From contig RECR01000078.1 in the NCBI GenBank assembly GCA_007693955.1, positions 1 to 56,737 on the forward strand: a stretch of 56,737 nt of DNA. Direction: 5' to 3'. The stretch comes from Gloeocapsa sp. DLM2.Bin57 (GTDB taxonomy: Bacteria; Cyanobacteriota; Cyanobacteriia; Cyanobacteriales; Gloeocapsaceae). A model generated the notes under the pieces. That model was not told where the DNA came from. It did no database searches and was given only the letters and a program-made list of their open reading frames with translations. Position 1 is the stretch's first letter, and every line of letters starts with the position of its first letter. Of this stretch, positions 46,245-55,118 are shown one piece after another. The position numbers and the translations under genes were made by a program.

Positions 46245-47075
46245 TTATTCATTTTGACTGATTAAGGTAATTACCGTCAATTCTGGTGGACAAAATAACC
46301 TCCCTGGAAAGTAAGTACCTAAACCTCTATTCACGTATAATTGATTACGCTGGATTTGATGCCATCCTTGAGCCCATTGCCAATTTTTGAGCACATTTTT
46401 ACATTCTTGTAAGAAGGGTATCCAGGGATGTACATAACTTGGGGTTTTGCTTTGCAATTTTTGAATCACTAAAGGTGCTGGTCCTAAGCCTGGTAATACT
46501 ATTTGTCCACCATGTGTATGACCAGATAATTGTAGGTCAACTCGCCAAGGTTTAAGTATTTCTGCTGTATCAGGATTGTGTGAGAGTACTAAACGAGGAA
46601 CATTATGATCTAATTGTGTTAATACTTTAGCTGGGTTAAATTCTGTTGACCAATAATCAGCTAAACCGACAATGGGGAAGTTATCACCAAAGGGGTAAGC
46701 AATTTCATTCCAAAGTACCCTAATTCCTATCTTGGTTAATGCTTGGGTGATCATCTCCGAAGATTCCCTATAGTGGATATCATGATTACCCAAAGACGCG
46801 TAAATTCCCCATTTACTATCTAGGGTTTTCAGTCTTGCAGCTAAATCATGAATAGGAGTAGGATCGTCGGTGACATAATCTCCTGTTAAGAAGATGATAT
46901 CTGGTTTTTCTTGATTGGTTAAATAGATAACTTCTGATAATTCTGACTCAGAGAGACGTAACCCGTCATAGTGAAAGTCTGATAGTTGTACTAATTTAAT
47001 TCCTGAGAGGGAAACAGGTAAATTAGCGATCGCCAGAGTTAATCTTTCTATCTTTAATGCTTCACTCCACACCAC
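46245..47075 (-). CDS. Calcineurin-like metallophosphoesterase
   Basis: A 276-aa phosphoesterase with all metal motifs: QLSDFHYDG, FLTGDYVTDD, ASLGNHDIHYR, LVLSHNPD and LSGHTHGGQI. It resembles the YkuE/YaeI group, which in some bacteria acts on UDP-diacylglucosamine or phosphodiesters. No strong signal peptide. It lies 15 bp downstream of a DppB-type permease, all on the minus strand with apt and hisC. Confidence 0.88.
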   Translation of the reverse strand: MVWSEALKIERLTLAIANLPVSLSGIKLVQLSDFHYDGLRLSESELSEVIYLTNQEKPDIIFLTGDYVTDDPTPIHDLAARLKTLDSKWGIYASLGNHDIHYRESSEMITQALTKIGIRVLWNEIAYPFGDNFPIVGLADYWSTEFNPAKVLTQLDHNVPRLVLSHNPDTAEILKPWRVDLQLSGHTHGGQIVLPGLGPAPLVIQKLQSKTPSYVHPWIPFLQECKNVLKNWQWAQGWHQIQRNQLYVNRGLGTYFPGRLFCPPELTVITLISQNE

Positions 47076-47090
47076 GATTGACTCCTAAAA

Positions 47091-48128
47091 TTATTGTAGG
47101 TTATCTAGACGAATACGAGGATCTACAAATTTTAACAACAAATCCGCTAAGAGGTTGCCAATAATCAACATAGTTGCACCCATCATTAAACTAGCCATCA
47201 CCAGATACCAATCTTTAGCTTGCACCGCTTGTAAAATTAAGCGTCCGGTCCCGGGCCAATTAAAGAAATACTCAGCGATAAAAGAACCACTTAGCAAACT
47301 AGCAAATTCAAAACCTAACAGGGTAATCAACGGGTTAATAGCGTTGCGCAAAGCGTGAACATAGATTACTTTATTTTCTGGTAAACCTTTAGCGCGGGCT
47401 GTTTGGATATAATCTTGTCGCAAAACATCTAGTAATTGTCCCCGAGTCAGACGTTGTAATCCCGCAAAACTAGTTAAACTCAAGGCTAAAGTAGGTAAAA
47501 ACATATGCCAAAGTAGGTCAACAATTTTACCTATGGGGGTTAATTGGTCATGATTAATACTAGTCATTCCTCCTACGGGTAATAAAGGGGAGGTAATTTG
47601 GGCTACGAATAATAATAGTAAAGCGGTAATAAAGCTAGGAAATCCTTGACCGAGATAACTAATCACTCTGAGTAGTTTATCAATGATCGTGTTTTGTTTA
47701 ACCGCACTCACGATACCTAAAGGAATAGCGATCGCCCAGGTAACAAAAATTGAAGCTACTGCTAATAATAGGGTAGCTTGCAACCTTTCTCTAATTAGTT
47801 CTGATACAGGTCTAAAGTAAACGAAACTCTCACCAAAGTCAAATCGCGTCACTACTCGCCATAACCAATAGAAATATTGTTCTACAGGGGATTTATCTAA
47901 GCCAAATTGAACTTTAAATCTTTCTAGAGTTTCAGGTGAAATTTGTAAATTTTGTTCTACTAGAACATCTAGATAATTACCTGGTGCTAGTTGAATAATG
48001 CTAAAACAAAGAATTGAGGCTAAAAATAAGCTCAACAATCCTTGTAATAGTCTTTGTACTACATAAAGGAAGTTTTCGTTAGTTAAGATTGAGTGAGTAG
48101 TGCGAGTCAGAGTCACGTTAATATTCAA
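47091..48128 (-). CDS. Peptide/nickel-type ABC transporter permease (DppB/OppB-like)
   Basis: A 345-aa permease with about six membrane helices. The N-terminal helix ([19 protein letters not shown]) and loop [19 protein letters not shown] are typical of DppB/OppB, and the EAA loop is [26 protein letters not shown]-like, given here in part as [14 protein letters not shown]. No partner DppC, ATPase or binding-protein gene is nearby. Its start overlaps the end of apt by 11 bp. Confidence 0.88.
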   Translation of the reverse strand: MNINVTLTRTTHSILTNENFLYVVQRLLQGLLSLFLASILCFSIIQLAPGNYLDVLVEQNLQISPETLERFKVQFGLDKSPVEQYFYWLWRVVTRFDFGESFVYFRPVSELIRERLQATLLLAVASIFVTWAIAIPLGIVSAVKQNTIIDKLLRVISYLGQGFPSFITALLLLFVAQITSPLLPVGGMTSINHDQLTPIGKIVDLLWHMFLPTLALSLTSFAGLQRLTRGQLLDVLRQDYIQTARAKGLPENKVIYVHALRNAINPLITLLGFEFASLLSGSFIAEYFFNWPGTGRLILQAVQAKDWYLVMASLMMGATMLIIGNLLADLLLKFVDPRIRLDNLQ

Positions 48129-48636
48129 CCAGAGTCATTACGGGAACATTGGGTAATTTATTACGCCCTTGTAAATCCGTTAACTCAATGATAAAACTAA
48201 AGCCTAACAATTCACAACCTAGGTGTTGTAGTAAATCTGCTGTAGCTTTAGCTGTTCCTCCTGTAGCTATTAAATCATCAACAATCAAAACTTTTTGAGC
48301 AGGGGCGATCGCGTCTTGGTGAATCTCTAACTTATCGCTACCATATTCTAAATCATATTCAATTTTATGTACTGCTGCTGGTAACTTTCCTGGTTTACGT
48401 ACGGGAACAAAACCGGCATTAAGATGATAAGCTAAGGCAGGACCAAAGAGAAATCCTCTTGATTCCATACCTACGACATAATCAGGATTTTGCCCTAAAG
48501 ATTGGACTTTTTCGGCTAAAGCATCAATGGTATAGCGCAAAGCATCAGCATTATTGAGTAAGGTAGTTATATCACGGAAGACTATCCCTGGTTTGGGGAA
48601 GTCAGGAATATCTCTGATTAAGGATTTTAGGTTCAT
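48118..48636 (-). CDS. apt: Adenine phosphoribosyltransferase
   Basis: A 172-aa salvage enzyme making AMP from adenine and PRPP. It shows [36 protein letters not shown] and the PRPP-binding [16 protein letters not shown]. Normal length. It is first in a minus-strand row with the DppB-like permease (11-bp overlap). Confidence 0.95.
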   Translation of the reverse strand: MNLKSLIRDIPDFPKPGIVFRDITTLLNNADALRYTIDALAEKVQSLGQNPDYVVGMESRGFLFGPALAYHLNAGFVPVRKPGKLPAAVHKIEYDLEYGSDKLEIHQDAIAPAQKVLIVDDLIATGGTAKATADLLQHLGCELLGFSFIIELTDLQGRNKLPNVPVMTLVEY

Positions 48637-48674
48637 TCTTTAACTAGTTTGTTTTTTAGTCACTATTTTAGACC

Positions 48675-48707
48675 AAAAAAATGATACCCTTCTCTGATTG
48701 AGAGGGG
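48675..48707 (-). terminator. Terminator of the small-protein pair
   Basis: CCCTTCTC (48687-48694) pairs with GAGAGGGG (48700-48707), one wobble, 5-nt loop. On the minus strand the stem is followed by a run of seven T (48681-48675). It lies 50 bp past the stop of the second small gene and ahead of apt. Confidence 0.75.
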
Positions 48708-48757
48708 CATATTTTTGATGCACATTTTTCTTTTAATTATATATTATTTAATTGTAA

Positions 48758-48958
48758 TTAGCTTAAAGAAGCATGAGAGCGATCGTAACTTTGACGGAAA
48801 CTAGAATTAGGTTTACCTTGGATATTGCTCCAGTAATCGTTTCCTTCTAAATCTAAACCAATCTCACTAGCTGCACGATTGAGCATAGATTGTTGACGGT
48901 TTTTGATATTGTGATGGTGACGCATCATTAAGATTCTGGCTTTATTTTCACTAGACAT
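48758..48958 (-). CDS. Small His/Arg-rich protein, tandem copy 2
   Basis: A 66-aa protein that differs from its upstream neighbour only near the N-terminus (SSENKARIL against STENQARVL). Conserved features are the MMRHHHNIKNRQQSM patch, ASEIGLDLEGNDYW and the end DRSHASLS. No signal peptide or membrane segment. A good ribosome site (AAGGAG) precedes the ATG. No family was recognised. A terminator follows. Confidence 0.75.
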   Translation of the reverse strand: MSSENKARILMMRHHHNIKNRQQSMLNRAASEIGLDLEGNDYWSNIQGKPNSSFRQSYDRSHASLS

Positions 48959-48988
48959 GATTTGTTTCTCCTTAAATTTGTGGTTTGA

Positions 48989-49189
48989 TTAGCTTAAAGA
49001 AGCATGAGAGCGATCGTAACTTTGACGGAAACTAGAATTAGGTTTACCTTGGATATTGCTCCAGTAATCGTTTCCTTCTAAATCTAAACCAATCTCACTA
49101 GCTGCACGATTGAGCATAGATTGTTGACGGTTTTTGATATTGTGATGGTGACGCATCATTAAAACTCTGGCTTGATTTTCGGTGGACAT
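48989..49189 (-). CDS. Small His/Arg-rich protein, tandem copy 1
   Basis: A 66-aa protein, first of the tandem pair. The ATG at 49189 is chosen because GGAG lies at the right distance upstream and because it matches the other copy; an in-frame start at 49237 is rejected. Bases 48989-49162 are identical to 48758-48931. The basic RHHH patch could bind metal or nucleic acid; that is only a suggestion. An AT-rich leader of over 100 bp lies upstream. Confidence 0.75.
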   Translation of the reverse strand: MSTENQARVLMMRHHHNIKNRQQSMLNRAASEIGLDLEGNDYWSNIQGKPNSSFRQSYDRSHASLS

Positions 49190-49370
49190 GATTTTTTTCT
49201 CCGTATTGTTTTTTATCTCTACTACTATATATATCATAAAAAACTGTAAAAATTGATACAGAAAACAAAACTTAATGTTTTAATTGCTTGACATTGTTCC
49301 CCAAAAAGTAGTGTTAGTCAGTAAGGAGTTTTGGGCATACTGAGATCAGAGATTCCTATCTTTAGCAATC

Positions 49371-51647
49371 ATGACTAGCAGTACAATCAAAAAAATTCCC
49401 GCATTTAAACAACTGTGGGAGAGACTAGAAAGTCTTCCCCAACCCAAAACAGAAGAATCCATAACCCTACGGATTTTAGTCCAAACCTTAGTAATTGTAG
49501 GAATCATCGCCACTGATGTCGCTTCAGGAAGACAGATGAGTATCTGGGCAATTCCTTTAAGTATTATTGGGGCTATCTGGAGTTGGCGTCAGCGTCGTAA
49601 ACGCAATATCATGGTTAAGTTTCTTCTAGCTGTGGGGATGATTCTAGTTTTGTTCCTCTTTTTCGGTAATCTCGTAGAAAGTTTAAACGATACTAGACTA
49701 GTCCTAGCCGAACTCTTAATTCAGTTACAAGTATTACATAGTTTTGACTTACCTAGACGGAAAGATTTAGGTTATTCTATGGTGATTGGGTTAATTTTAT
49801 TAGGAGTAGCCGGTACTGTCTCTCAAACCTTGAGTTTTGCACCACTATTATTTATCTTCCTAGTGATTGCTTTACCCACCCTGAGTTTAGACTACCATTC
49901 TCGCTTAGGGATTAAACCAGAAAAAACAGGTAATAGTAAATCTAAACAAGCTAAACTACCCTTAAAAGGCAAAGATTATCGCAAATTTGGCTACTTAACC
50001 CTAACTATCTGCACGTTAGGCTTAATTATCTTCGCTATAATGCCTCGATTTTCAGGTTATCAGTTGCGTACTTTTCCTGTAGATAGTCCTGAAGGTTTCC
50101 AAAACAGACAATTTGAGTTAGAAAACTCTGTAGTAATTAATCCAGGATTAGACACAAATGGACTAGGTAGAAATGGACTAGGTAGTAGTCAATCACCAGA
50201 AAGAGGTCCAGGAGAGGTAGATGTAGAATTTTATTACGGATTTAGTAATAGGATGAATCAAAATCTTCGCGGGAATATGACACCTAAATTGTTGATGCGT
50301 ATTCGCTCACAAGCGCGGGGTTTTTGGAGAATGCTAGCATTTGACCAGTATAATGGACAAGGGTGGGAAATATCCCGAGAAGACAACACAGTTAATATTA
50401 CACGTCCTCATTGGTCTTATCGTTTTTCCCTACCCATTAATACCAGTTTAGGTGATACCAAGTCAATTGTACAGACTTACAGTATAGTATCGGATTTACC
50501 TAATATTATTCCGGCTTTGTCTTATCCCCTTCATTTATTTTTCCCTACCCGAGAAATCGCTATGGATAGTGAGGGAGGATTACGATCGCCTTTTTATCTG
50601 ATGAAGGGTTTAACCTATACAGTCATTTCTGAAGTTCCTTATCGCAATCGTACTGTACTCAGAGAAACTTCCCAAGAGTATCCACCACAAATAAGCAAAT
50701 ATTATCTACAAATACCACCAGAGATTAAACCAAGAGTCAGAGAAAAAGCCGAAGCTTTATTAGCTAAATCACCCAATCCTCTGACTTCACCCTATGAAAT
50801 AGCTTTATATTTAGCCCAAAGCTTAAAACAAGAATATAGTATTCAACCTGATTTACCCTTTTTTGAGGAAGGAGAAGATTTAGTTGAATCCTTTTTATTC
50901 CGTTATGAGGGAGGATATCCCGACCATTTCGCTACAGTTTTAACCATGATGTTACGTTCTTTAGATATACCCGCGCGGTTAACTGTAGGTTTTGCACCAG
51001 GCAATTTTAACCCTTTTACTGGTTATTTTCTAGTATATAATACTGATGCTCAAGCTATGACAGAGGTTTATTTTCCACAATATGGTTGGTTTACCTTCGA
51101 TCCTATTCCTGGTCATGAAATTGTCCCTCCATCCTTTGAAGAGGATAACACTTTTGGGGTTTTACGAGATATCTGGGATTGGGTAGCGGGTTGGTTACCT
51201 TCTCCTGTTACCGCTTTTATCAAAAACTTCTTTGAAGCTGTTTTCGGTGGACTCTATAAATTCTTTACCTGGATTTGGGGTTGGTTTTCTAGTACTATCA
51301 TTGGGTTTTTAGTTGGGGTATTGTCTTTGATTTTATTGAGTTTCATCGCGTGGTTAGGTATAGATCAATGGCGCAATTGGCGTAAACGTCGTTATCTAGC
51401 TAAACTAGCACCTATGGAGAGATTATACCGACAAATGCTCAATTTACTACAAGAGAGAGGTTATCCTAAACATCCGGCTCAAACAGCCCTAGAATACGTC
51501 AAAATAGCTAAAGAATCCCAAAAACCCCAAATGGCTAAAATTGTTGAAGAAATTTCTCTAGCTTATGTACAATGGCTTTATGGAGGCTATACTCAAGATT
51601 TAGCTTATCTTCATCAGCAATTTAAGCTACTCAAAACCATCAAATGA
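49371..51647 (+). CDS. TgpA-like membrane protein with inactive transglutaminase domain
   Basis: A 758-aa protein of the DUF3488/transglutaminase-like family. The N-terminal about 210 residues hold six or so membrane helices; the transglutaminase-like domain spans about 460-585; a further membrane helix and a DUF4129-like tail follow from about 640. The catalytic Cys of the family motif GYCxHFA is Pro517 (GYPDHFA) and the His of DAHAWVEV is Gln561 (DAQAMTEV); the third Asp (577, FDPIP) is kept. Peptide cross-linking activity is therefore unlikely, suggesting a binding or structural role. Its stop overlaps the start of the mscS-like gene by 4 bp. Confidence 0.88.
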   Translation: MTSSTIKKIPAFKQLWERLESLPQPKTEESITLRILVQTLVIVGIIATDVASGRQMSIWAIPLSIIGAIWSWRQRRKRNIMVKFLLAVGMILVLFLFFGNLVESLNDTRLVLAELLIQLQVLHSFDLPRRKDLGYSMVIGLILLGVAGTVSQTLSFAPLLFIFLVIALPTLSLDYHSRLGIKPEKTGNSKSKQAKLPLKGKDYRKFGYLTLTICTLGLIIFAIMPRFSGYQLRTFPVDSPEGFQNRQFELENSVVINPGLDTNGLGRNGLGSSQSPERGPGEVDVEFYYGFSNRMNQNLRGNMTPKLLMRIRSQARGFWRMLAFDQYNGQGWEISREDNTVNITRPHWSYRFSLPINTSLGDTKSIVQTYSIVSDLPNIIPALSYPLHLFFPTREIAMDSEGGLRSPFYLMKGLTYTVISEVPYRNRTVLRETSQEYPPQISKYYLQIPPEIKPRVREKAEALLAKSPNPLTSPYEIALYLAQSLKQEYSIQPDLPFFEEGEDLVESFLFRYEGGYPDHFATVLTMMLRSLDIPARLTVGFAPGNFNPFTGYFLVYNTDAQAMTEVYFPQYGWFTFDPIPGHEIVPPSFEEDNTFGVLRDIWDWVAGWLPSPVTAFIKNFFEAVFGGLYKFFTWIWGWFSSTIIGFLVGVLSLILLSFIAWLGIDQWRNWRKRRYLAKLAPMERLYRQMLNLLQERGYPKHPAQTALEYVKIAKESQKPQMAKIVEEISLAYVQWLYGGYTQDLAYLHQQFKLLKTIK

Positions 51648-53404
51648 AAAGATTTCTGACTCTGTTTTGTTTAGTACTTTCTCTCCTAGTGATTGGGGGA
51701 AGTTTGAAGTTAGCTAATCAAACCACAGAGTTAGCTTCTGTAGTAGTGGATGGAGAAGTAATCTTTAACCTTAGAGGTGGGGATCAAGCTTTAGTAAGAG
51801 CAAAAATTGCTAATCAACTGATTCAAGAGACTATAAAGGAAAAAAAACCCCCTAATTTTCGGGTTATTCCTCTAGAAAATCAAGCTATTCTGCAAATTAT
51901 ACCAACTAACCAGAATTTATTAATCGTTACTCCTGAAGACGTGGTTAACGAGATAGACGCTGTTAGTCAAGCTAAATTGTGGGGCGATCGCCTACAAATC
52001 TCTCTCGAAAAAGCGATCGCCCAGCGTAGTAGTAAAGAAATCTGGCGTCAACTAACTTGGACTAGCGGATTAATCATCCTGACTCTGTTATTGAGTTTAG
52101 GATTGTTAAAGGTTTTTATGCTTATTTCCCCAAAATATCATTGTTGGATCTATTTAGCTTTAGGGAGTTTATGGACGGTTATACTTATCTATAGCAGTAG
52201 TTTATTTCCCCAATTACGTAGTTGGCGTTATCAATTGTTACAGTTTTTACAACGTACAACCATATCAGGGTTTTCTCTGTGGGAAATACTGTTATTATTA
52301 GCTACTTTGTATATCTATAGTTTACTGTTACATCAGATTCTTAAAGTCTATCAACCTAAGTTAATCAAATCTTTGGGTATTTTATTGGAGTTAAGTACTC
52401 ATCTAATTGGTTGGGCGATTATAGCCCAATTTTGGGGACTAGAATTGGGTTTAATTATCTTAGGGTTGGGGTTACTAGTTTTAGTCATAGCTAATCAATA
52501 TTCTAGTAGTTTGATTATTAATCTTGAACAACCTTTTCAAGTGGGAGATTTAATCCAAATAGATGATTTAATTGGTACAGTGGTAGCTATTGGTTTAACC
52601 AATACTGAAATAGCTACTTCAGAGCAAACCCAAGTAATTATACCTAATCAAAGATTTATCTCCGAAACTTTTACCAATTGGACAAAAAGAGAAAATACAC
52701 CTCTGAGATTAACTATTCCTATTGCTGTTAGTTATGGTACAGATATTAAGAAATTAAAATCTGCGTTACTAGAAGCGGTTAAAAATCATCCCGATGTTTT
52801 AAATTCACCGCGTCCTGTGGTTTTTTTTGAGAAATTAGAAGCAGAGTCTTTACAATTTCAGTTATTACTCTGGATTGAAGCTAAAGAGAAACAATTACAA
52901 ATAAAAAGTGAGTTGCGTTTTCGCATTGAAGCGAGTTTACGTCGTTATCAGATTGAATTAACTAAATACCAACAAGATATTTATCTCAAATCCCTTCAAA
53001 TCGAACAATGGTTTAAAGCTTGGTTAATACAGCAAGGTTTTAAGGCTTCTCATCTAGACATAGATGAAGATGCTCAGGTAGAATTAACTGATACCCCAAT
53101 AGCGGTTAACTCCTGGTTAGAAACAATTACTCTCGAAGAGATCAAAACCATAGCCCAAGCTATGCGTAACTCAGGAGGATTACTAATTAAAGAACATCAG
53201 GAAAAGATGAATATCTACCCCTATTCTTTTAAAGGATCTCAAGGGGTGGATTGGTTGGTTAAAAATTATCACTGTAACCGCAACGAAGCGATCGCCCTCG
53301 GACAAATTTTAGTGGAAAAAGGTATCATTCATCATGTTTTAGATCAATATACCTTTCTTGATAGTCCATATTTATATCGTTTTTATAGTGATGAAAAACT
53401 TTGA
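51644..53404 (+). CDS. MscS-type mechanosensitive channel with C-terminal DEP domain
   Basis: A 586-aa protein. Residues 1-25 form a signal-like segment, about 40-125 a periplasmic domain (VVVDGEVIFNLRGGDQALV), then several membrane helices to about 290. The MscS pore and beta domain follow: LIINLEQPFQVGDLIQID and VVAIGLTNTEI, with IIPNQRFISETFTNW. The last about 85 residues are a DEP domain (GGLLIKEHQEKMNIYPYSF, GSQGVDWLVKN). DEP domains bind membranes or signalling proteins, an unusual gating module. Coupled to the TgpA-like gene by a 4-bp overlap. The TGA stop lies at the right end of the tnpB element, so the last residues may be altered by the insertion. Confidence 0.88.
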   Translation: MKRFLTLFCLVLSLLVIGGSLKLANQTTELASVVVDGEVIFNLRGGDQALVRAKIANQLIQETIKEKKPPNFRVIPLENQAILQIIPTNQNLLIVTPEDVVNEIDAVSQAKLWGDRLQISLEKAIAQRSSKEIWRQLTWTSGLIILTLLLSLGLLKVFMLISPKYHCWIYLALGSLWTVILIYSSSLFPQLRSWRYQLLQFLQRTTISGFSLWEILLLLATLYIYSLLLHQILKVYQPKLIKSLGILLELSTHLIGWAIIAQFWGLELGLIILGLGLLVLVIANQYSSSLIINLEQPFQVGDLIQIDDLIGTVVAIGLTNTEIATSEQTQVIIPNQRFISETFTNWTKRENTPLRLTIPIAVSYGTDIKKLKSALLEAVKNHPDVLNSPRPVVFFEKLEAESLQFQLLLWIEAKEKQLQIKSELRFRIEASLRRYQIELTKYQQDIYLKSLQIEQWFKAWLIQQGFKASHLDIDEDAQVELTDTPIAVNSWLETITLEEIKTIAQAMRNSGGLLIKEHQEKMNIYPYSFKGSQGVDWLVKNYHCNRNEAIALGQILVEKGIIHHVLDQYTFLDSPYLYRFYSDEKL

Positions 53405-54640
53405 CGCTCACCACCCTAAAAGTGCGGTGATTCTTGGTTCATTGTAGATACTTGCTCTGACAGAATTGCTTCAATCAAAGTAGAGGTTTCTACTCCCCAA
53501 GCTTGATTTAAAGATTCCCTGCGCCGGTACTTAATCCCTTCTTGAAAATGTTGATTGCTGCGTTGACATCTCTATCTGCTATATAGCTACAATGTGGACA
53601 TTTATGGGTTCTAGTGGATAGAGACTTTTGAACCTTTTTCCCACAATTAGAACAGTTTTGACTAGTGTTATAAGGAGGTACAGCTATTACGGCTTTTCCA
53701 TATTTATAAGCAAAATATTCTAACCAATGTCTGAAGGTTGTCCAAGCAACATCATTTATACTTTTGGCTAGTTTAGATTTAAACATGTTCTTCACTTTTA
53801 AGTCTTCATAGGCTATCAAGTCGTTAGACTGAACAACACGGAGCGCTACTCTCTTAGCAAACTCTTCTCGCTGTCTATTTACTCTTAAATGTTTACGAGC
53901 ATATCTATTTCTAGCTTTTAAGTAGTTTTGGGATTGTGGTTTTCCTTTACGATATTTTTTTGATTTCTTTCTATTTAGTCTGTTGAGCTTCCTCTCAGCT
54001 TGACGAGAGAATCTAGGATTTTCTACTATATCCCCATTAGCATCAGCATAAAAGTACTTTAAACCAACATCTAGACCAATAGTCTTTTTAGTAGGTTCAA
54101 GTTGTTTTACTGTATCCCTAGGGTCTAATTTAAGGCAGAATTGAATATAATAACCATCACTTCTTTTTACGATACGGACTCGTTTTATTTGCTCTGGTTG
54201 ATAATAGTTTAAATCAGGTGAGCATATTAATTTAAGAGTACCAATACCTTTTTTATCGGTGAATGTTATACGCTTCCTATCTTCTGATAGCTTCCAACCA
54301 GACTGTTTATACTCAACAGAGCGATTGTTCTTTTGGAATTTAGGATATCCCTTTTTACCTTTAACTTTGTTTTTGCAGTTATCAAAGAACTTATTTACGG
54401 CGATGAGTACCCTTTCTACTGCTACCTGACAAGCTGTAGAGTTAAGCTGTTCGACAAACTCGAACTCTTTTCTTAATGCTGTTGAGTAGCGGAATAAAGC
54501 TGCTTTACCATTATCCTTATTATCTATCCAATAGCGTAGTGTTTTGTTTCGGACAAATTGCAGTGTCCGAATTGCTCCGTTGATAGGTGACATACTCCTA
54601 CACCGAATCAAAGATTACGCTGTAGGAGTATGTCACATCA
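53401..54640 (-). mobile_element. Solo tnpB insertion element (IS605/IS1341 type)
   Basis: The element consists of tnpB with no tnpA. Its left-end hairpin (54587-54602 with 54621-54636, a perfect 16-bp stem and 18-nt loop) lies beside the start codon. The right end (53401-53507) carries the stem TCACC/GGTGA at 53408-53430 and closes with GCGTCAA, a form typical of IS605 right ends. This region would template the 3' part of an omega RNA. The right end abuts the mscS-like stop codon. Exact borders are inferred from the hairpins. Confidence 0.75.
53508..54593 (-). CDS. tnpB: RNA-guided TnpB nuclease
   Basis: A 361-aa protein counted from the ATG at 54593 (MSPINGAIRT). The RuvC-like catalytic residues are present: Asp near 175 (GLDVGLKYF), Glu near 263 (AYEDLKVK) and Asp near 340 (ADRDVNAAIN), with the zinc ribbon CSNCG and CPHC between. 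The N-terminus joins directly to the AIRTLQFVRNKTLRYW segment, so about 20 residues usual at the start of this subfamily are missing, replaced by sequence from the hairpin. It may be truncated, or may start at a TTG upstream (54611). Confidence 0.88.
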   Translation of the reverse strand: MSPINGAIRTLQFVRNKTLRYWIDNKDNGKAALFRYSTALRKEFEFVEQLNSTACQVAVERVLIAVNKFFDNCKNKVKGKKGYPKFQKNNRSVEYKQSGWKLSEDRKRITFTDKKGIGTLKLICSPDLNYYQPEQIKRVRIVKRSDGYYIQFCLKLDPRDTVKQLEPTKKTIGLDVGLKYFYADANGDIVENPRFSRQAERKLNRLNRKKSKKYRKGKPQSQNYLKARNRYARKHLRVNRQREEFAKRVALRVVQSNDLIAYEDLKVKNMFKSKLAKSINDVAWTTFRHWLEYFAYKYGKAVIAVPPYNTSQNCSNCGKKVQKSLSTRTHKCPHCSYIADRDVNAAINIFKKGLSTGAGNL

Positions 54641-54789
54641 TGTTCGATTAATTAATGATTTTAAACTTTTTCCTTGACACCTTCTTCTTTTTCTTTTGCA
54701 AGAGTGCGCCTTACCTCACCTTTATGATTTGCCAGAACCGAAAAATTGTTAACTTTTGTTACGAAAGTGTCGCCATAACTCTGGTCTCT

Positions 54790-55060
54790 GTTATATTAAA
54801 AGTAGGCACAAAGGAAGTGAGAAACAAAGCTTCCTACTAAGTTAGAAGGTTAAAGCAAGTGCCAACTGCTGTTAACCAACACAATAACAATCCAAGCCTG
54901 AGTAATGTAATGGTGCTCTCTATCTGAGCTGACCAGGAAGGAGCAAGGGTAGAAACACAATCAACGCCTGAATCGGCTGAGTGGTTTGTTAAATGTATCG
55001 TTGAGTTATTGTGTGTTCAATGTAAACCTTAGTAAGTTAAAGTCAATCTAGGAGTCAAGT
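54790..55060 (+). ncRNA. Candidate structured RNA in a gene-free interval
   Basis: The 480 bp from 54641 to 55118 hold no convincing gene. ACACAATAAC (54879-54888) pairs perfectly with GTTATTGTGT (55005-55014), enclosing 116 nt. Just inside, CCAAGCC (54892-54898) can pair with GGCTgagTGG (54975-54984), and TGCTC (54914-54918) with GAGCA (54941-54945). A local GCC/GGC hairpin (54966-54977) competes with one of these. TATATT near 54791 could be a -10 box. The long rod-like fold recalls 6S-type RNAs, but no family is assigned. Strand is a guess from the -10 box and the downstream terminator. Confidence 0.4.
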
Positions 55061-55087
55061 ATCATATTGTTTGTACAACATTCATAA

Positions 55088-55115
55088 GCCCACCTTTAAG
55101 GACAAAAGGTGGGTT
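55088..55115. terminator. Strong hairpin terminator
   Basis: CCCACCTTT (55089-55097) pairs perfectly with AAAGGTGGG (55105-55113) around a 7-nt loop, followed on the plus strand by TTAAATTATT. It lies 4 bp past the DUF2062 stop (minus) and after the candidate RNA (plus), so it may serve both. Confidence 0.7.
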
Positions 55116-55118
55116 AAA

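Noticed and set aside
54655-54840. Possible 61-aa protein upstream of the candidate RNA.
   Set aside because: Poly-Phe and low-complexity translation with no ribosome site and no recognisable domain.
54937-54947. GGAAGGAGCA motif considered as a signal-recognition-particle RNA apex.
   Set aside because: The flanking bases do not form the required symmetric helix, so an SRP RNA is not supported.
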